Origin: PFJX01 sp964393825
Lineage (GTDB): Bacteria; Pseudomonadota; Gammaproteobacteria; Burkholderiales; Thiobacillaceae
Length of the DNA: 64,000 nucleotides
NCBI GenBank assembly: GCA_964393825.1
Contig: CAYMUY010000018.1
Coordinates: 18,651-82,650 of the forward strand
Direction of reading: 5' to 3'
Below the pieces are notes generated by a model. The model was not told where the DNA came from. It saw only the letters and a program-made list of their open reading frames with translations, and ran no database searches. The translations under genes were made by a program, and so were the position numbers. Each line of letters opens with the position of its first letter. Position 1 is the stretch's first letter. Positions 1 through 9,836 of this stretch are shown here, piece by piece.

Positions 1-1161
1 GCCGACGTGCTGGAGCAGATGCGCCTGCTGACCAACCTGGAAACCAACGAACGCAAACTGCTGCAGATCATCCTGCTCGGCCAGCCGGAACTGGCCGCCA
101 TGCTGGCGCGCCCGGAGTTGCGCCAGTTGGCGCAGCGCATCGTCGCGCGCTATCACCTGGGGCCGTTGAGCAAGGCGGAAGTCGCCGCCTATGTGCGGCA
201 TCGACTGGCTGTCGCGGGGACGCAGAGGCCGTTGTTTCCGCAGTCGCTGATGGGGCGCGTCTACCGCCTGAGCGGCGGTGTGCCGCGCATCATCAATGTG
301 CTTTGCGACCGCGCCTTGCTCGGCGCCTATGCGCAGGGCAAGGAGCGGGTCGATCGCGCGACGCTGGCGCGGGCGGCGCGCGAGGTGTTCAGCGCGCCGG
401 CCAGTCCGCGCCGGCTGTGGCCGCGCTTGCTGGCGGCGGGCGTGCTGCTCGCGGGTGGCGCCCTGGCGGCGTACTGGACGACGCGGGATGTGCCTCCCGT
501 CGCGTCGGCGAGCCGTGTGCCGCCGATGACGAAGCCGGCGCTGGCCGCGCCCTTGCCCGATCGCCTTGCCTGGCCGGGTGGGCAGGCGGCGGCGAGCGAA
601 GCGAGCGCCCATGAAGCCCTGTTCGTGGCCTGGGGTGCGGCATACCAGGGCAGTGATGTCTGCCGTGAGGCCGCGGACCTGGGCCTGAGCTGCCGCACCG
701 CGCGCGGCGGCCTGGAAGAGCTGCGCCAGATCAACCGGCCGGCGCTGTTGCGTCTGCAGGACGAGCAAGGGCGCGAGTTTGTCGCCACGCTGGTGGCGCT
801 GGGCGAGACCAGCGCCACCTTCTCTGTCGCCGGCGTGACGCGCACTGTCGGCCTCGCCGCCCTGGCCCGGCAATGGTCGGGCCATTACCGCCTGTTGTGG
901 CGCTCGCCGCCAGCGGTGCGGGGCACGATCCGCCCCGGCGACCGCGGCGAGGCGGTGGCCTGGTTGCGCGAGGCGATGGACTTGCCGGCGGCGCCAGCGG
1001 ACGCGGTGTTCGACGCGGATCTGGTGGAGCGGGTCAAGCGCTTCCAGCTGGCTCAGGGCCTGATCCCGGATGCTTCCGTCGGTGGCCAGACCCTGATCCG
1101 GCTGCTCGGCGCGGCGGATCATGGCGCGCCGTCATTGCGTCCGGCACGGAGGGAACGCTGA
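1..1161 (+). CDS. ExeA/GspA-type AAA ATPase, 5' truncated by window edge
   Basis: The reading frame is open at base 1, so the N-terminus with the Walker A motif lies outside the window. What remains begins in the ATPase domain (ILLGQPEL, then a sensor-like stretch SGGVPRIINVLCDRAL), followed by one membrane segment at about codons 137-157, a periplasmic region resembling the C39-like part of ExeA proteins, and a C-terminal peptidoglycan-binding domain (RPGDRGEAVAWLREAM ... DADLVERVKRFQ). In type II secretion, ExeA with ExeB helps the secretin cross and assemble in the cell wall. The next gene is GspB, two bases downstream, which supports the role. The assignment as GspA rather than a related ExeA paralogue rests on that partner. 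Confidence 0.85.
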   Translation, partial: ADVLEQMRLLTNLETNERKLLQIILLGQPELAAMLARPELRQLAQRIVARYHLGPLSKAEVAAYVRHRLAVAGTQRPLFPQSLMGRVYRLSGGVPRIINVLCDRALLGAYAQGKERVDRATLARAAREVFSAPASPRRLWPRLLAAGVLLAGGALAAYWTTRDVPPVASASRVPPMTKPALAAPLPDRLAWPGGQAAASEASAHEALFVAWGAAYQGSDVCREAADLGLSCRTARGGLEELRQINRPALLRLQDEQGREFVATLVALGETSATFSVAGVTRTVGLAALARQWSGHYRLLWRSPPAVRGTIRPGDRGEAVAWLREAMDLPAAPADAVFDADLVERVKRFQLAQGLIPDASVGGQTLIRLLGAADHGAPSLRPARRER

Positions 1162-1163
1162 CC

Positions 1164-1823
1164 ATGTCCTACATCCTCGATGCGTTGAAGAAGTCCGAGC
1201 AGCAGCGCCAGCGCAGCGCCGCCCAGATCACTCTGGCGACGCCTCCGGCGGCACCGGCGGCGGCGTCGCCGGCGACCTACCGCAATGGCCTGCTGGCGTT
1301 GCTCCTGATTGCCGCCGGCATCGCCGTCGGCTGGCTGCGCCCCTGGCAGTCGCCGCCGCCACCACCGGCGCGATCGGTCACCCCCGCCCCGGTCGTGCTG
1401 GCGCCGCCACACGCCCCCGCCGCGCGTGTGCAGGCGCCGCCGGATCACCCGGCCCCGCCCAGCATGCCATCGACCGTTCAGCCACCCACCGTCGCGGCCC
1501 CGCCCGTGACAACCCCGCCGGCCAAGGTGGTGGCGCCACCGGAAGCGCCGCTGCCGGTCGTGCCGGAGCTGCAGGCCACGGAGCCGGCGCCCCGGGTCAT
1601 GGCGCTGAGTGAACTGCCGGCGCAGGTCCGCCAGGAACTCCCGGCGCTCGCGATCTCCCTGCATGCCTACGCCCGCGAACCGAGGGATCGCATCGTCATG
1701 ATCAACAACCAGATGTTGCGGCAGGGCGACCAGGTGGCGCCCGGGCTGCGTCTGGAGCAGATCACCCAGGATGGCGTCGTGCTCGGCTACCAGGGTTATC
1801 GCTTCCATCGCGGCGTGCGCTAG
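1164..1823 (+). CDS. gspB: GspB-like general secretion pathway protein
   Basis: 219 residues. It opens with the family signature MSYILDALKKSEQQRQR, has one membrane segment at about residues 43-60, a long Pro/Ala-rich periplasmic linker (about 65-145), and a C-terminal GspB domain containing ISLHAYA, RIVMINNQ and GYQGYRF. GspB/ExeB forms an inner-membrane complex with ExeA that helps assemble the type II secretin through the peptidoglycan. The start follows the ExeA stop by two bases, so the two are almost certainly cotranscribed. No other gsp gene is visible in the window, so secretion itself would depend on distant loci. Confidence 0.85.
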   Translation: MSYILDALKKSEQQRQRSAAQITLATPPAAPAAASPATYRNGLLALLLIAAGIAVGWLRPWQSPPPPPARSVTPAPVVLAPPHAPAARVQAPPDHPAPPSMPSTVQPPTVAAPPVTTPPAKVVAPPEAPLPVVPELQATEPAPRVMALSELPAQVRQELPALAISLHAYAREPRDRIVMINNQMLRQGDQVAPGLRLEQITQDGVVLGYQGYRFHRGVR

Positions 1824-1830
1824 TCGCCGC

Positions 1831-4437
1831 ATGGCCAGTTCCTTCGCCGATGCCGCCAGCGTTTTCCTTGAACGGGAGGGCGGGCGCTTTCCCGACTTCT
1901 CCGGCTGCCTGATCCTGGTGCCGCATCATCATGCCGCCCTGGCTTTTCGCGCTGCCCTGCACCAGGCCTTGCCGGGCAAGGCGATGCTGCCACCGCGCCT
2001 GCTGACGTTGCCGGAACTGGCGGCCAGCGCGCCCGGAGACGGCCATCCGGAGCCGGACAGTCTGCGCCTGGCGGAATTGCAGCATTTCCTGGCGCGCACC
2101 GGCCAGGTGCCGTGCGCCGCCCTGTGGCCGGCGGCGCAGGAGTTGCTGGCGTTGCTCAACGAACTGGACGAGCAGGGACTCGATCTGCCGGCGGCGACGC
2201 CGACCGAAAACCGCCACCTCGGTGTCGAGGCGAGCATCACCCAGGCGGTGTGGCAGGCCTTGGGCCGCGGTGGGGCGCGCAGCCGCCGGCGCGACTATGG
2301 CGAGCGCCTGGCACGGCTCGCCGCGGCTTGCGCGACACCGCTCTACACGCTGGGTCTGGCCGGGCTGTCGCGGCTGGAGCAGTCCTTCCTGGCCGAATGG
2401 TCGGCGCGCCAGACGGTGTGCGAACTGCCGGTGCCGCCCCGCTTCCCGCAACGGCAAGCCCTGCTGTCGGCGGCATGGGATGTGGCCGAACCCGAACTGA
2501 GCAGACGCGGCGTCGCGTTCGCCGCCACGCATCCCGACAACCCGCTCGATGCCGGGGTCGCGTTGCTTGCCGCGCCCAGCCTCGAGGCGGCGGCGCGGGC
2601 CGCCGAGGCGACCGTGCTGGCGTGGCTGCGCGAGGGCCGTCGCGACATCGCCATCGTCGCCCTCGACCGCCTGGCGGCGCGGCGCCTGCGTGCGCTGCTG
2701 GAACGGCGGAACATCCTGATCCAGGACGAGACCGGCTGGGCCTTCTCCACCGCCGCCGCCAGCCATGTCCTGGATCGCTGGCTCAACGTGGTGATGGACG
2801 ATGCCTGGTTCCGCGACCTGCTCGACCTGATCAAGTCGCCCTTCGTCTTCACCGACATGGACGCCACCCGCCAGGCGGCGGCCAACGGTCTCGAACGCGC
2901 CTGGCGCCGCCACGGGGCGCCGCAGGGACTGGCCGGGCATCTGGCCCTGGCGCGGCAGGAGGCGCTGGACGCCGCACTGCGCATCCTCGGCCGCATCGAA
3001 CAGGCGCGCGGCCTGTTCCCGGACGCGCGCCTGCCGCTCGCCGACTGGACCCGCCGCCTGCTCGAGGCCTTCGATCGTCTCGCCGCCAGCGGCGCGCTGC
3101 GCGCCGACCCGGTGGGCAAGCAACTGTTGACCTTGCTCGCCGGCCTGGCGCGGGAAACCGCCGGCCACGAGAGACGCTTCGCGCTCGCGGAATGGCGGCG
3201 CTGGCTCACCCTGCATCTGGAGCAGGCCACCTTCGCCGATCACCGGGTGCAGAGTCCGATCCGCCTCACCCACCTGAATGCCGCGCGCTTGCGCGACCTC
3301 GATGGACTCCTCGTGCTCGGCGTCGATGCCGGGCACCTGCCCGGCCAGTCGCCTGCCGGCCTGTTCAACGACGCCACCCGCCTGCAGCTCGGCCTGCCGG
3401 GTGCCACCGAGCGCGAGGCGGAGAGTCGCGCCGCGCTTGCCGATGCCCTGGCGCGCAGCGAGCGGGCAGCCCTGATCTGGCAGGACGCCGAAGCGGGCGA
3501 GGAGCAGCCCCTGTCGCCCTGGCTGCTGCGCCTCGATGTGTTCCAGCGCGCCGGCTGGGGCAGGGGCTGGATCAAGCGGGCGGCGCCGGATCAGGTGGCG
3601 CCGGCCGTCGAATCGATTCCGCTGGCGCCGTCGGCGCCGACGGCCGAGAGGCCGCCGGAGCGGATCAGCGTCAGCGCCTGGCAGAGCCTGGTGTCCTGTC
3701 CCTACCAGTTCTTCGCCCGCCACCTGCTCGGCCTCAACGCGCTCGACGAGGTGCCCGAGGAAATGGACAAGGCCGATTACGGCAGCCTGGTGCATCAGGT
3801 GCTGGCGGATTTCCACAGCCGCCGGCCCAGCCTCGCCGGCATGGCGCGCGAGGAGCTGGCGGCCGACCTGCGCGCCACCGGCGAGCGCGTGTTCGCGCCG
3901 GCGGAAGCGCGTGGCTATCTCGCCGGCGCCTGGCGCTTGCGCTGGGAACGCCATATTCCCGCCTACCTGGACTGGGCGCTGCGGCGCGAGGCCGATGGCT
4001 ACCGCTTCGCGCGGGCGGAGGAGCCCCTCGCGCGCCTGATTGCGTGGTCGCCCGAGCACGGGTCCCGCCTGGAGGGTCGCGCCGACCGCGTCGATGCCGG
4101 CGCGGCGGGCGTCGCCCTGCTCGATTACAAGACCCAGTCGAAACAGACGCTCAAGCGCAAGCTCGATGAAAGCGCGGAAGACGTGCAACTCACCGCCTAC
4201 GCCTGGCTCACCGGCGCCGCCGAGGCCGGTTTCGTCAGCCTCGACGCCGACAAGGTGGAGACCCTGGCCTGGCCCGGCGATCTGGCGGAAGCCGCGGTCG
4301 CCGAGGGCGAACGCCTGGTCGACACCTTCAGCGCCCTGGCCGCCGGCGCCCCGCTGCCGGCCAACGCCGCGCCGCATACCTGTGCATGGTGCGAGATGCG
4401 CGGCCTCTGCCGGCGGGAGCACCGGGGGGAAGTGTAG
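1831..4437 (+). CDS. AddB-like PD-(D/E)XK nuclease, probable DNA repair protein
   Basis: 868 residues from the ATG at 1831; an upstream in-frame ATG at 1771 lies inside gspB and its extension looks non-native. The N-terminal two thirds resemble an inactivated helicase of the AddB/TIGR03623 type. The C-terminal nuclease has GRADRVD, then LLDYKT, giving D752, D765 and K767 as the likely PD-(D/E)XK residues. Cys623 (SCPYQFF) together with Cys851, Cys854 and Cys860 (C-X2-C-X5-C) matches the 4Fe-4S clasp that brackets the nuclease in AddB. Such proteins normally act with a UvrD/RecB-like helicase on double-strand ends. That helicase is not next to it here; the gene instead follows gspB by seven bases. 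Confidence 0.82.
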   Translation: MASSFADAASVFLEREGGRFPDFSGCLILVPHHHAALAFRAALHQALPGKAMLPPRLLTLPELAASAPGDGHPEPDSLRLAELQHFLARTGQVPCAALWPAAQELLALLNELDEQGLDLPAATPTENRHLGVEASITQAVWQALGRGGARSRRRDYGERLARLAAACATPLYTLGLAGLSRLEQSFLAEWSARQTVCELPVPPRFPQRQALLSAAWDVAEPELSRRGVAFAATHPDNPLDAGVALLAAPSLEAAARAAEATVLAWLREGRRDIAIVALDRLAARRLRALLERRNILIQDETGWAFSTAAASHVLDRWLNVVMDDAWFRDLLDLIKSPFVFTDMDATRQAAANGLERAWRRHGAPQGLAGHLALARQEALDAALRILGRIEQARGLFPDARLPLADWTRRLLEAFDRLAASGALRADPVGKQLLTLLAGLARETAGHERRFALAEWRRWLTLHLEQATFADHRVQSPIRLTHLNAARLRDLDGLLVLGVDAGHLPGQSPAGLFNDATRLQLGLPGATEREAESRAALADALARSERAALIWQDAEAGEEQPLSPWLLRLDVFQRAGWGRGWIKRAAPDQVAPAVESIPLAPSAPTAERPPERISVSAWQSLVSCPYQFFARHLLGLNALDEVPEEMDKADYGSLVHQVLADFHSRRPSLAGMAREELAADLRATGERVFAPAEARGYLAGAWRLRWERHIPAYLDWALRREADGYRFARAEEPLARLIAWSPEHGSRLEGRADRVDAGAAGVALLDYKTQSKQTLKRKLDESAEDVQLTAYAWLTGAAEAGFVSLDADKVETLAWPGDLAEAAVAEGERLVDTFSALAAGAPLPANAAPHTCAWCEMRGLCRREHRGEV

Positions 4438-4462
4438 GGTGCGCCATGCGCACCCCGCCCGT

Positions 4463-5216
4463 TCAGCGCAGCAGCCGTTTCCGGGTCTGGCGCAGGCCCA
4501 GCGCGAATCCCGCCAGCCCGTAAGCCAGCAGCGCCGCCACATGCGGCAGCACCGATTCCGGCCAGTGGCCCAGCAATAGCGGCCGCGCCATCTCCACCGC
4601 GTGAGTCAGCGGCAGCCAGGCGGCGATGCCCGCCAGCCAGGCCGGCAGTGCCGTGGACGGGTAGAAGACGCCGCCCAGCAGCACCATGGGCGTGATCGCC
4701 AGGGTGAAGTAGTAGAGGAAGAAATCGTAGTTGGGCGAGATGGCGTTGATCGCCAGGCCGAGGCCGGCGAAGCACAGCCCGGTCAGGACGATGACCGGCA
4801 GCAGCGCCAGCGTCAGGGCGAAATCCGAATACAGCCCCAGCACCCAGATCACCAGCATGATCGCCACCCCGGAGAGCAGGCTTTTCGAGGCCGCCCACAG
4901 CCATTCGCCTATCAGCACATCGCGCAGGGAGAGCGGTGTGTTGAGGATGGCGTCCCAGGTCTTCTGCACATGCATCCGCGAGAAGGCGGAGTAGAGCGTC
5001 TCGAAGGTGGCGCTGTTCATCACGCTGTAGCAGAGCGTGCCGGCGGCGAGGAAATGCAGGTAGGGCACCCCGTTCACCTCCTGCAGGAGGCCGCCGAGGC
5101 CATAGCCGAGGCCCAGCATGTAGAGCATCGGGTCGGCCAGGTTGCCGAGCAGGGAAGGCATGGCCAGCTTCTTCCAGACCAGGAAGTTTCTTTGCCAGAC
5201 CGGGAACCAGTTGAGG

Positions 5217-5224
<8 letters not shown>
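4463..5224 (-). CDS. ABC-2 type transporter permease, NodJ family
   Basis: 253 residues with about six hydrophobic segments, typical of ABC-2 exporter permeases. It keeps features of the NodJ/DrrB group (FLVWKKLAMPSLLGNLADPMLY near the N-terminus, GGVFYPSTALP in the fifth loop). It is encoded immediately after, and overlapping by eight bases, the ATP-binding protein gene, so the two form one exporter. NodIJ exports lipo-chitin oligosaccharides in rhizobia, but related pairs are common in non-nodulating betaproteobacteria, where the substrate is unknown. No substrate can be deduced from this locus. Confidence 0.88.
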
Positions 5225-6124
<900 letters not shown>

Positions 6125-6128
<4 letters not shown>

Positions 6129-6727
6129 GGGTCAATGAGGCGTTCCACATGTGCCTGCAATTCCCGCAACCGGCCATGGAAAAAGTGGCCGGCGCCATCG
6201 ATCTCGATCAGCGGGATGCCGTGTTGCGTCGCGTAGTCGCGGGCGGCGGCGAAGGGAATCACCTCGTCCTCGCTGCCGTGGATGATCGTGGTTGGGATGG
6301 CGTTCGACTCGAAGGCGTACATCGATACCGCCGGGCCGACCATGATCAGGCGCCGGGCGTGGAGTTCCCGGGCCACGCGATGCTGGACATAGGCGCCGAA
6401 GGAGAAGCCGAGCAGGGTCCAGGGCAGCGCGCCATAGTGGGCTTCGATGGCGGCGGCCAGCGCCAGCAGGTCGTCGGTTTCGCCGATGCCGTGGTCGAAC
6501 TCGCCGGAGCTGTCACCCACCCCGCGGAAGTTGGGGCGTACCGCCACCAGGCCGCGGGCCAGTGCGGCGCGGGCCAGGGTCCAGGCGACCTTGTTGTCGA
6601 GGCTGCCGCCCTTCAGCGGGTGCGGATGGGCGATCAGCGCCAGGCCGCGCGGCGCGTCCGGCGGTTCCTCGACGACCGTTTCGATCTGGCCGATGGGGAC
6701 CTTGATGCGCAGGCGGTGGCGGCTCAA
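6125..6727 (-). CDS. alpha/beta hydrolase
   Basis: 200 residues, a compact alpha/beta hydrolase of the COG2945 type. HPHPLKGGSLDNKV and RPNFRGVGDSSG are family signatures; the nucleophile is the Ser of GFSFGAY, the acid is probably Asp in GSEDEVIP, and the catalytic His is in GAGHFFHG near the C-terminus. There is no signal peptide, so it should be cytoplasmic. The substrate is unknown; small esters are a generic guess. It overlaps the ABC ATPase start by four bases and its own start overlaps the 2Fe-2S gene's stop by four bases. Confidence 0.87.
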
Positions 6728-7035
6728 ATCTTCAACCGCTCCACGATCTTGCCGTCGCGCAGATGCGACTCGATGATCTCGTCGATGTCGGCCTGGTCGA
6801 CGTAGGTGTACCAGACCGCGTCCGGGTAGACGACGCAGACCGGACCCTCGTCGCAGCGGTCGAAGCAGCCGGCGCGGTTGACCCGGCAGTCGCCGCCCTT
6901 GCCGTGCAGGCCGAGCTTCTTCGCCTTCTTCTTGGCGTGCTCGAACATGGCTTCGGCGTCATGGTCGGAACAGCAGGGACCGCCGTCCTCGCGCTGGTTG
7001 AGGCAGAAGAACAGGTGGTGTTTGAAGTGGCTCAT
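6724..7035 (-). CDS. 2Fe-2S ferredoxin-like protein (thioredoxin fold)
   Basis: 103 residues from the ATG at 7035; a TTG four codons upstream is also in frame but less likely. The protein resembles the thioredoxin-like 2Fe-2S ferredoxins: a first cysteine in FFCLNQ, a PCC pair, Cys in GDCRVN, and a GCFDRC motif that would hold the cluster. It is cytoplasmic and probably an electron carrier with an unknown partner. It shares a four-base overlap with the hydrolase gene and follows the MazG-like gene directly, so it belongs to the same minus-strand transcript. Confidence 0.85.
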   Translation of the reverse strand: MSHFKHHLFFCLNQREDGGPCCSDHDAEAMFEHAKKKAKKLGLHGKGGDCRVNRAGCFDRCDEGPVCVVYPDAVWYTYVDQADIDEIIESHLRDGKIVERLKI

Positions 7036-7043
7036 GGTGGGAT

Positions 7044-7397
7044 TCAAAGTTCGTGGGATTTGGCGCAGGAGCCGCGGGCTTTCTCCACCGGGTACTTGGC
7101 GGCGTTGATCGCCAGCTTGTCCTCGGCGGCTTTCAGCAGGTCGATGTCCAGACAGTTGGCCAGGCTCACCAGATAGATCAGCACGTCGGCCATTTCCTGA
7201 CGCACCGCTTCCTTTTTAGGTGGCGGCAGGTTCAGGCTCTGTTCCGGGGTGAGCCACTGGAACGGTTCCAGCAACTCCGCCGCCTCGACGATGAGCGCGG
7301 CGGTGAGGTTCTTCGGCGTGTGGTAGAGCTGCCAGTCGCGCGCGCGGCCGAATTCGCGCACGCTCGCGGCGAGTTGCTCAAGGCTGTTGATCGACAT
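7044..7397 (-). CDS. MazG-like nucleotide pyrophosphohydrolase
   Basis: 117 residues from the ATG at 7397 (MSINSLEQL). The all-alpha NTP pyrophosphatase metal-binding pattern is visible as EAAELLEPFQW followed by EMADVLIYL. Such proteins hydrolyse nucleoside triphosphates to monophosphates and are thought to clean the nucleotide pool, though dCTPase-like substrates are also possible. Earlier in-frame starts would run into the divergent DUF486 gene and give an unconvincing extension. It is the first gene of the minus-strand group that continues to the ABC exporter. Confidence 0.85.
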   Translation of the reverse strand: MSINSLEQLAASVREFGRARDWQLYHTPKNLTAALIVEAAELLEPFQWLTPEQSLNLPPPKKEAVRQEMADVLIYLVSLANCLDIDLLKAAEDKLAINAAKYPVEKARGSCAKSHEL

Positions 7398-7496
7398 GGG
7401 CGTCAGGAGAAAAAAGATGCCGGCGATCTTATCACCGGCCCGCTGCCCAGCCCCGGCCGGCACCGGTATCATCCGCCCGCTACCACCGTCCGCGCC

Positions 7497-7844
7497 ATGA
7501 ATACGACTCTCCTGCAAACCACCGTCCTGCTGGTGCTCTCCAATCTGTTCATGACGGTGGCCTGGTACGCCCACCTGAAGCATCTCGGCGACAAGCCCTG
7601 GTGGATCGCCGCCCTTCTGAGCTGGGGCGTGGCCCTGTTCGAATACCTGTTGCAGGTGCCGGCCAACCGCATCGGCTACAGCCAGTTCAGCCTGCCGCAG
7701 TTGAAGATCCTGCAGGAGGTCATCACCCTGGTCGTGTTCGCGCCGTTCGCGGTGTTCTATATGAAAGCGCCGCTGACCTTGAATTACCTGTGGGCTGGCC
7801 TCTGCCTGCTGGGTGCGGTGTACTTCATCTTCAAGGGCGCCTGA
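7497..7844 (+). CDS. DMT family (DUF486) small membrane protein
   Basis: 115 residues with four hydrophobic helices, almost no soluble part. FMTVAWYAHLK near the N-terminus and the NRIGYSQFSLPQLKILQEV stretch are diagnostic of the DUF486/DMT family. Function is unknown; it resembles one half of a drug/metabolite transporter, so it may act as a dimer. It is divergent from the MazG-like gene (about 100 bp apart) and converges on the next gene with a four-base gap. Confidence 0.85.
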   Translation: MNTTLLQTTVLLVLSNLFMTVAWYAHLKHLGDKPWWIAALLSWGVALFEYLLQVPANRIGYSQFSLPQLKILQEVITLVVFAPFAVFYMKAPLTLNYLWAGLCLLGAVYFIFKGA

Positions 7845-7848
7845 GCAC

Positions 7849-8301
7849 TCAGCGCAGCAGCATCACCACGGCGATGTTGAGCAGACCCAGGGTGAGGTTG
7901 GTGCCGACCAGTATCCGGATGCGGTTCAGCGCCGCGCCCGCCGCCGGCCAGTCGCCCACCACCACGGCGCGTTTCATGGCGGCGAAGGGAACGAAATAAA
8001 GATAAGCGTAGATCGCGGCCATCAGGTAGCCGATGGCCACCATGATGTGCACGTGCATCGGTACGACGGCCATGCCGCCCATCTGCAGGACCATCACCTG
8101 GCCGGACAGCAGCAGCGCGATCACCGACACCCAGACCCATGGGAAGAAGCGGCCGAACACGCCGCGCCACAATGACAGGCGCAGCGGCGGCTCCAGCGTG
8201 GCGATGGCGGCGGGGCGCAGGCATTGGTGGGCGAAGAACATCCCGCCCACCCAGACAACGCTGGCGAGGACGTGAAGGAGGGTGAGCGTGCTATGGAACA
8301 T
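7849..8301 (-). CDS. CopD-like integral membrane protein
   Basis: 150 residues from the ATG at 8301 (MFHSTLTLLH), with four membrane helices. The opening LLHVLASVVWVGGMFFAH is the usual start of CopD/YphA-like proteins, with His in the first helix and others in PMHVHIMVAIGY that could bind heme or copper. True CopD works with CopC in copper handling; no cop genes are nearby, so only the family is claimed. It stands alone on the minus strand between two plus-strand units. Confidence 0.75.
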   Translation of the reverse strand: MFHSTLTLLHVLASVVWVGGMFFAHQCLRPAAIATLEPPLRLSLWRGVFGRFFPWVWVSVIALLLSGQVMVLQMGGMAVVPMHVHIMVAIGYLMAAIYAYLYFVPFAAMKRAVVVGDWPAAGAALNRIRILVGTNLTLGLLNIAVVMLLR

Positions 8302-8408
8302 GGGGGTCTCCGAGTGGCTGCGACAGCTGCCGAGTTTACCTGCCTGGAGCCTGCCCGCCGGACGGGCGTGGCGCCGATGTTTTTCGCAATAACAACAAGG
8401 CCGCTGTT

Positions 8409-8414
8409 TATACT
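8409..8414 (+). promoter_or_regulatory. candidate -10 element for glmU
   Basis: TATACT lies 37 bases before the glmU ATG in an otherwise T-rich stretch. No good -35 is seen at the usual distance, so this is a weak call based on the -10 only. Confidence 0.3.
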
Positions 8415-8450
8415 TACGCCGGTTTTTTTGCCAGTCACCCACCCCTTGCC

Positions 8451-9821
8451 ATGAGCGCTCCCCTGAACGTCGTCATCCTCGCAGCCGGCAAAGGCACGCG
8501 GATGAAATCCGACCTGCCCAAGGTCTTGCATCCGCTCGCGGGCCGGCCGCTGCTGGGCCATGTGCTGGCTGCCGCCGACACCCTCTCCCCGGAACGGATC
8601 TGCGTGGTCTATGGCCACGGTGGCGAGGTCCTGCCCAATGCCATCGCCCGGCCTGAACTGGCCTGGGCGAAGCAGGAGCCGCAACTGGGTACCGGCCATG
8701 CCGTGCAGCAGGCGGTGCCGCATCTGAATCCGGACGCGATCTGCCTGATCCTCTACGGTGACGTGCCGCTCACCCGGCCGGAAACACTGCAGGAAATGAC
8801 CCTGATCGCGCACGAAGGCGCCATCGCCCTGCTCACGGTGCGCCTGGCCAACCCGGCCGGTTACGGCCGCATCGTGCGCAACAGCCGCGGTCAGGTGGAA
8901 CGCATCGTCGAGCACAAGGACGCGACCCCCGAGGAACTGGCGATCGACGAGGTGAACACCGGCATCCTCTGCCTGCCCGCCGGCAAGCTGGCCGGCTGGC
9001 TGGCGCGCCTGGGCAACGACAACGCCCAGGGCGAGTATTACCTGACCGATGTGATCGGCATGGCCGCCGCCGAGGGCGAGAAGGTGATTCCCTGCCACCC
9101 GGGCGCCGAATGGGAAGTGCTGGGCATCAACAGCCGCCAGCAACTGGCGGAACTGGAGCGCATGCACCAGCGCAACTTGGCCGAGGCGCTGATGGTGCAG
9201 GGCGTCACCCTGATCGACCCGGCGCGCCTCGACGTGCGCGGCAGCCTGGAATGCGGCCGCGACGTGCTGATCGACGTCAACTGCGTGTTCGAAGGTGTGG
9301 TGACACTGGGCGACGGGGTGAAGATCGGCGCCCACTGCGTGTTGAAGAACGTTAGCCTGGCGGCCGGCGTCGAATTGCAACCGTTCTGCCATCTGGATGG
9401 CGCCAGGGTGGGCGCCGACGCCCGCATCGGCCCGTTCAGTCGCCTGCGTCCCGGCACCGAGCTGGCGGAGGCAACCCACATCGGCAACTTCGTCGAGATC
9501 AAGAACAGCCAGGTCGGTTTCAATTCCAAGATCAACCACCTGTCCTATGTCGGCGACGCCACGGTCGGCCGCAAGGTCAACATCGGCGCCGGCACCATCA
9601 CCTGCAACTACGACGGCGCCAACAAGCACCGCACGGTGATCGAGGACGACGCATTCATCGGTTCCGACACGCAACTGGTGGCGCCGGTCACGGTGGGCAA
9701 AGGCGCCACCCTCGGCGCCGGCACCACCCTCACCAAGGACGCGCCAGCCGGGCAACTGACCCTGTCGCGCGCCAAGCAGCTCACCCTTCCCGGCTGGCAG
9801 CGGCCGGTCAAAAAGAAATAA
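8451..9821 (+). CDS. glmU: bifunctional GlmU: N-acetylglucosamine-1-P uridyltransferase / glucosamine-1-P acetyltransferase
   Basis: 456 residues, the normal length. The N-terminal uridyltransferase has AAGKGTRMKSDLPKVLHPL, and the C-terminal half is a left-handed beta helix with hexapeptide repeats, including HLSYVGDATVG and GAGTITCNYDGANKH for acetyl-CoA transfer. The enzyme makes UDP-GlcNAc from GlcN-1-P, the precursor of peptidoglycan and lipid A. It is followed 15 bases later by glmS, the first enzyme of the pathway, so the two are an operon. Confidence 0.97.
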   Translation: MSAPLNVVILAAGKGTRMKSDLPKVLHPLAGRPLLGHVLAAADTLSPERICVVYGHGGEVLPNAIARPELAWAKQEPQLGTGHAVQQAVPHLNPDAICLILYGDVPLTRPETLQEMTLIAHEGAIALLTVRLANPAGYGRIVRNSRGQVERIVEHKDATPEELAIDEVNTGILCLPAGKLAGWLARLGNDNAQGEYYLTDVIGMAAAEGEKVIPCHPGAEWEVLGINSRQQLAELERMHQRNLAEALMVQGVTLIDPARLDVRGSLECGRDVLIDVNCVFEGVVTLGDGVKIGAHCVLKNVSLAAGVELQPFCHLDGARVGADARIGPFSRLRPGTELAEATHIGNFVEIKNSQVGFNSKINHLSYVGDATVGRKVNIGAGTITCNYDGANKHRTVIEDDAFIGSDTQLVAPVTVGKGATLGAGTTLTKDAPAGQLTLSRAKQLTLPGWQRPVKKK

Positions 9822-9836
9822 GCGGAGAAACTCATC

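Noticed and set aside
1762..4542. Long open frame on the minus strand opposite the nuclease gene
   Set aside because: Shadow of the high-GC coding strand: composition is Gly/Arg/Gln-rich, with no family resemblance, while the plus strand has clear nuclease motifs.
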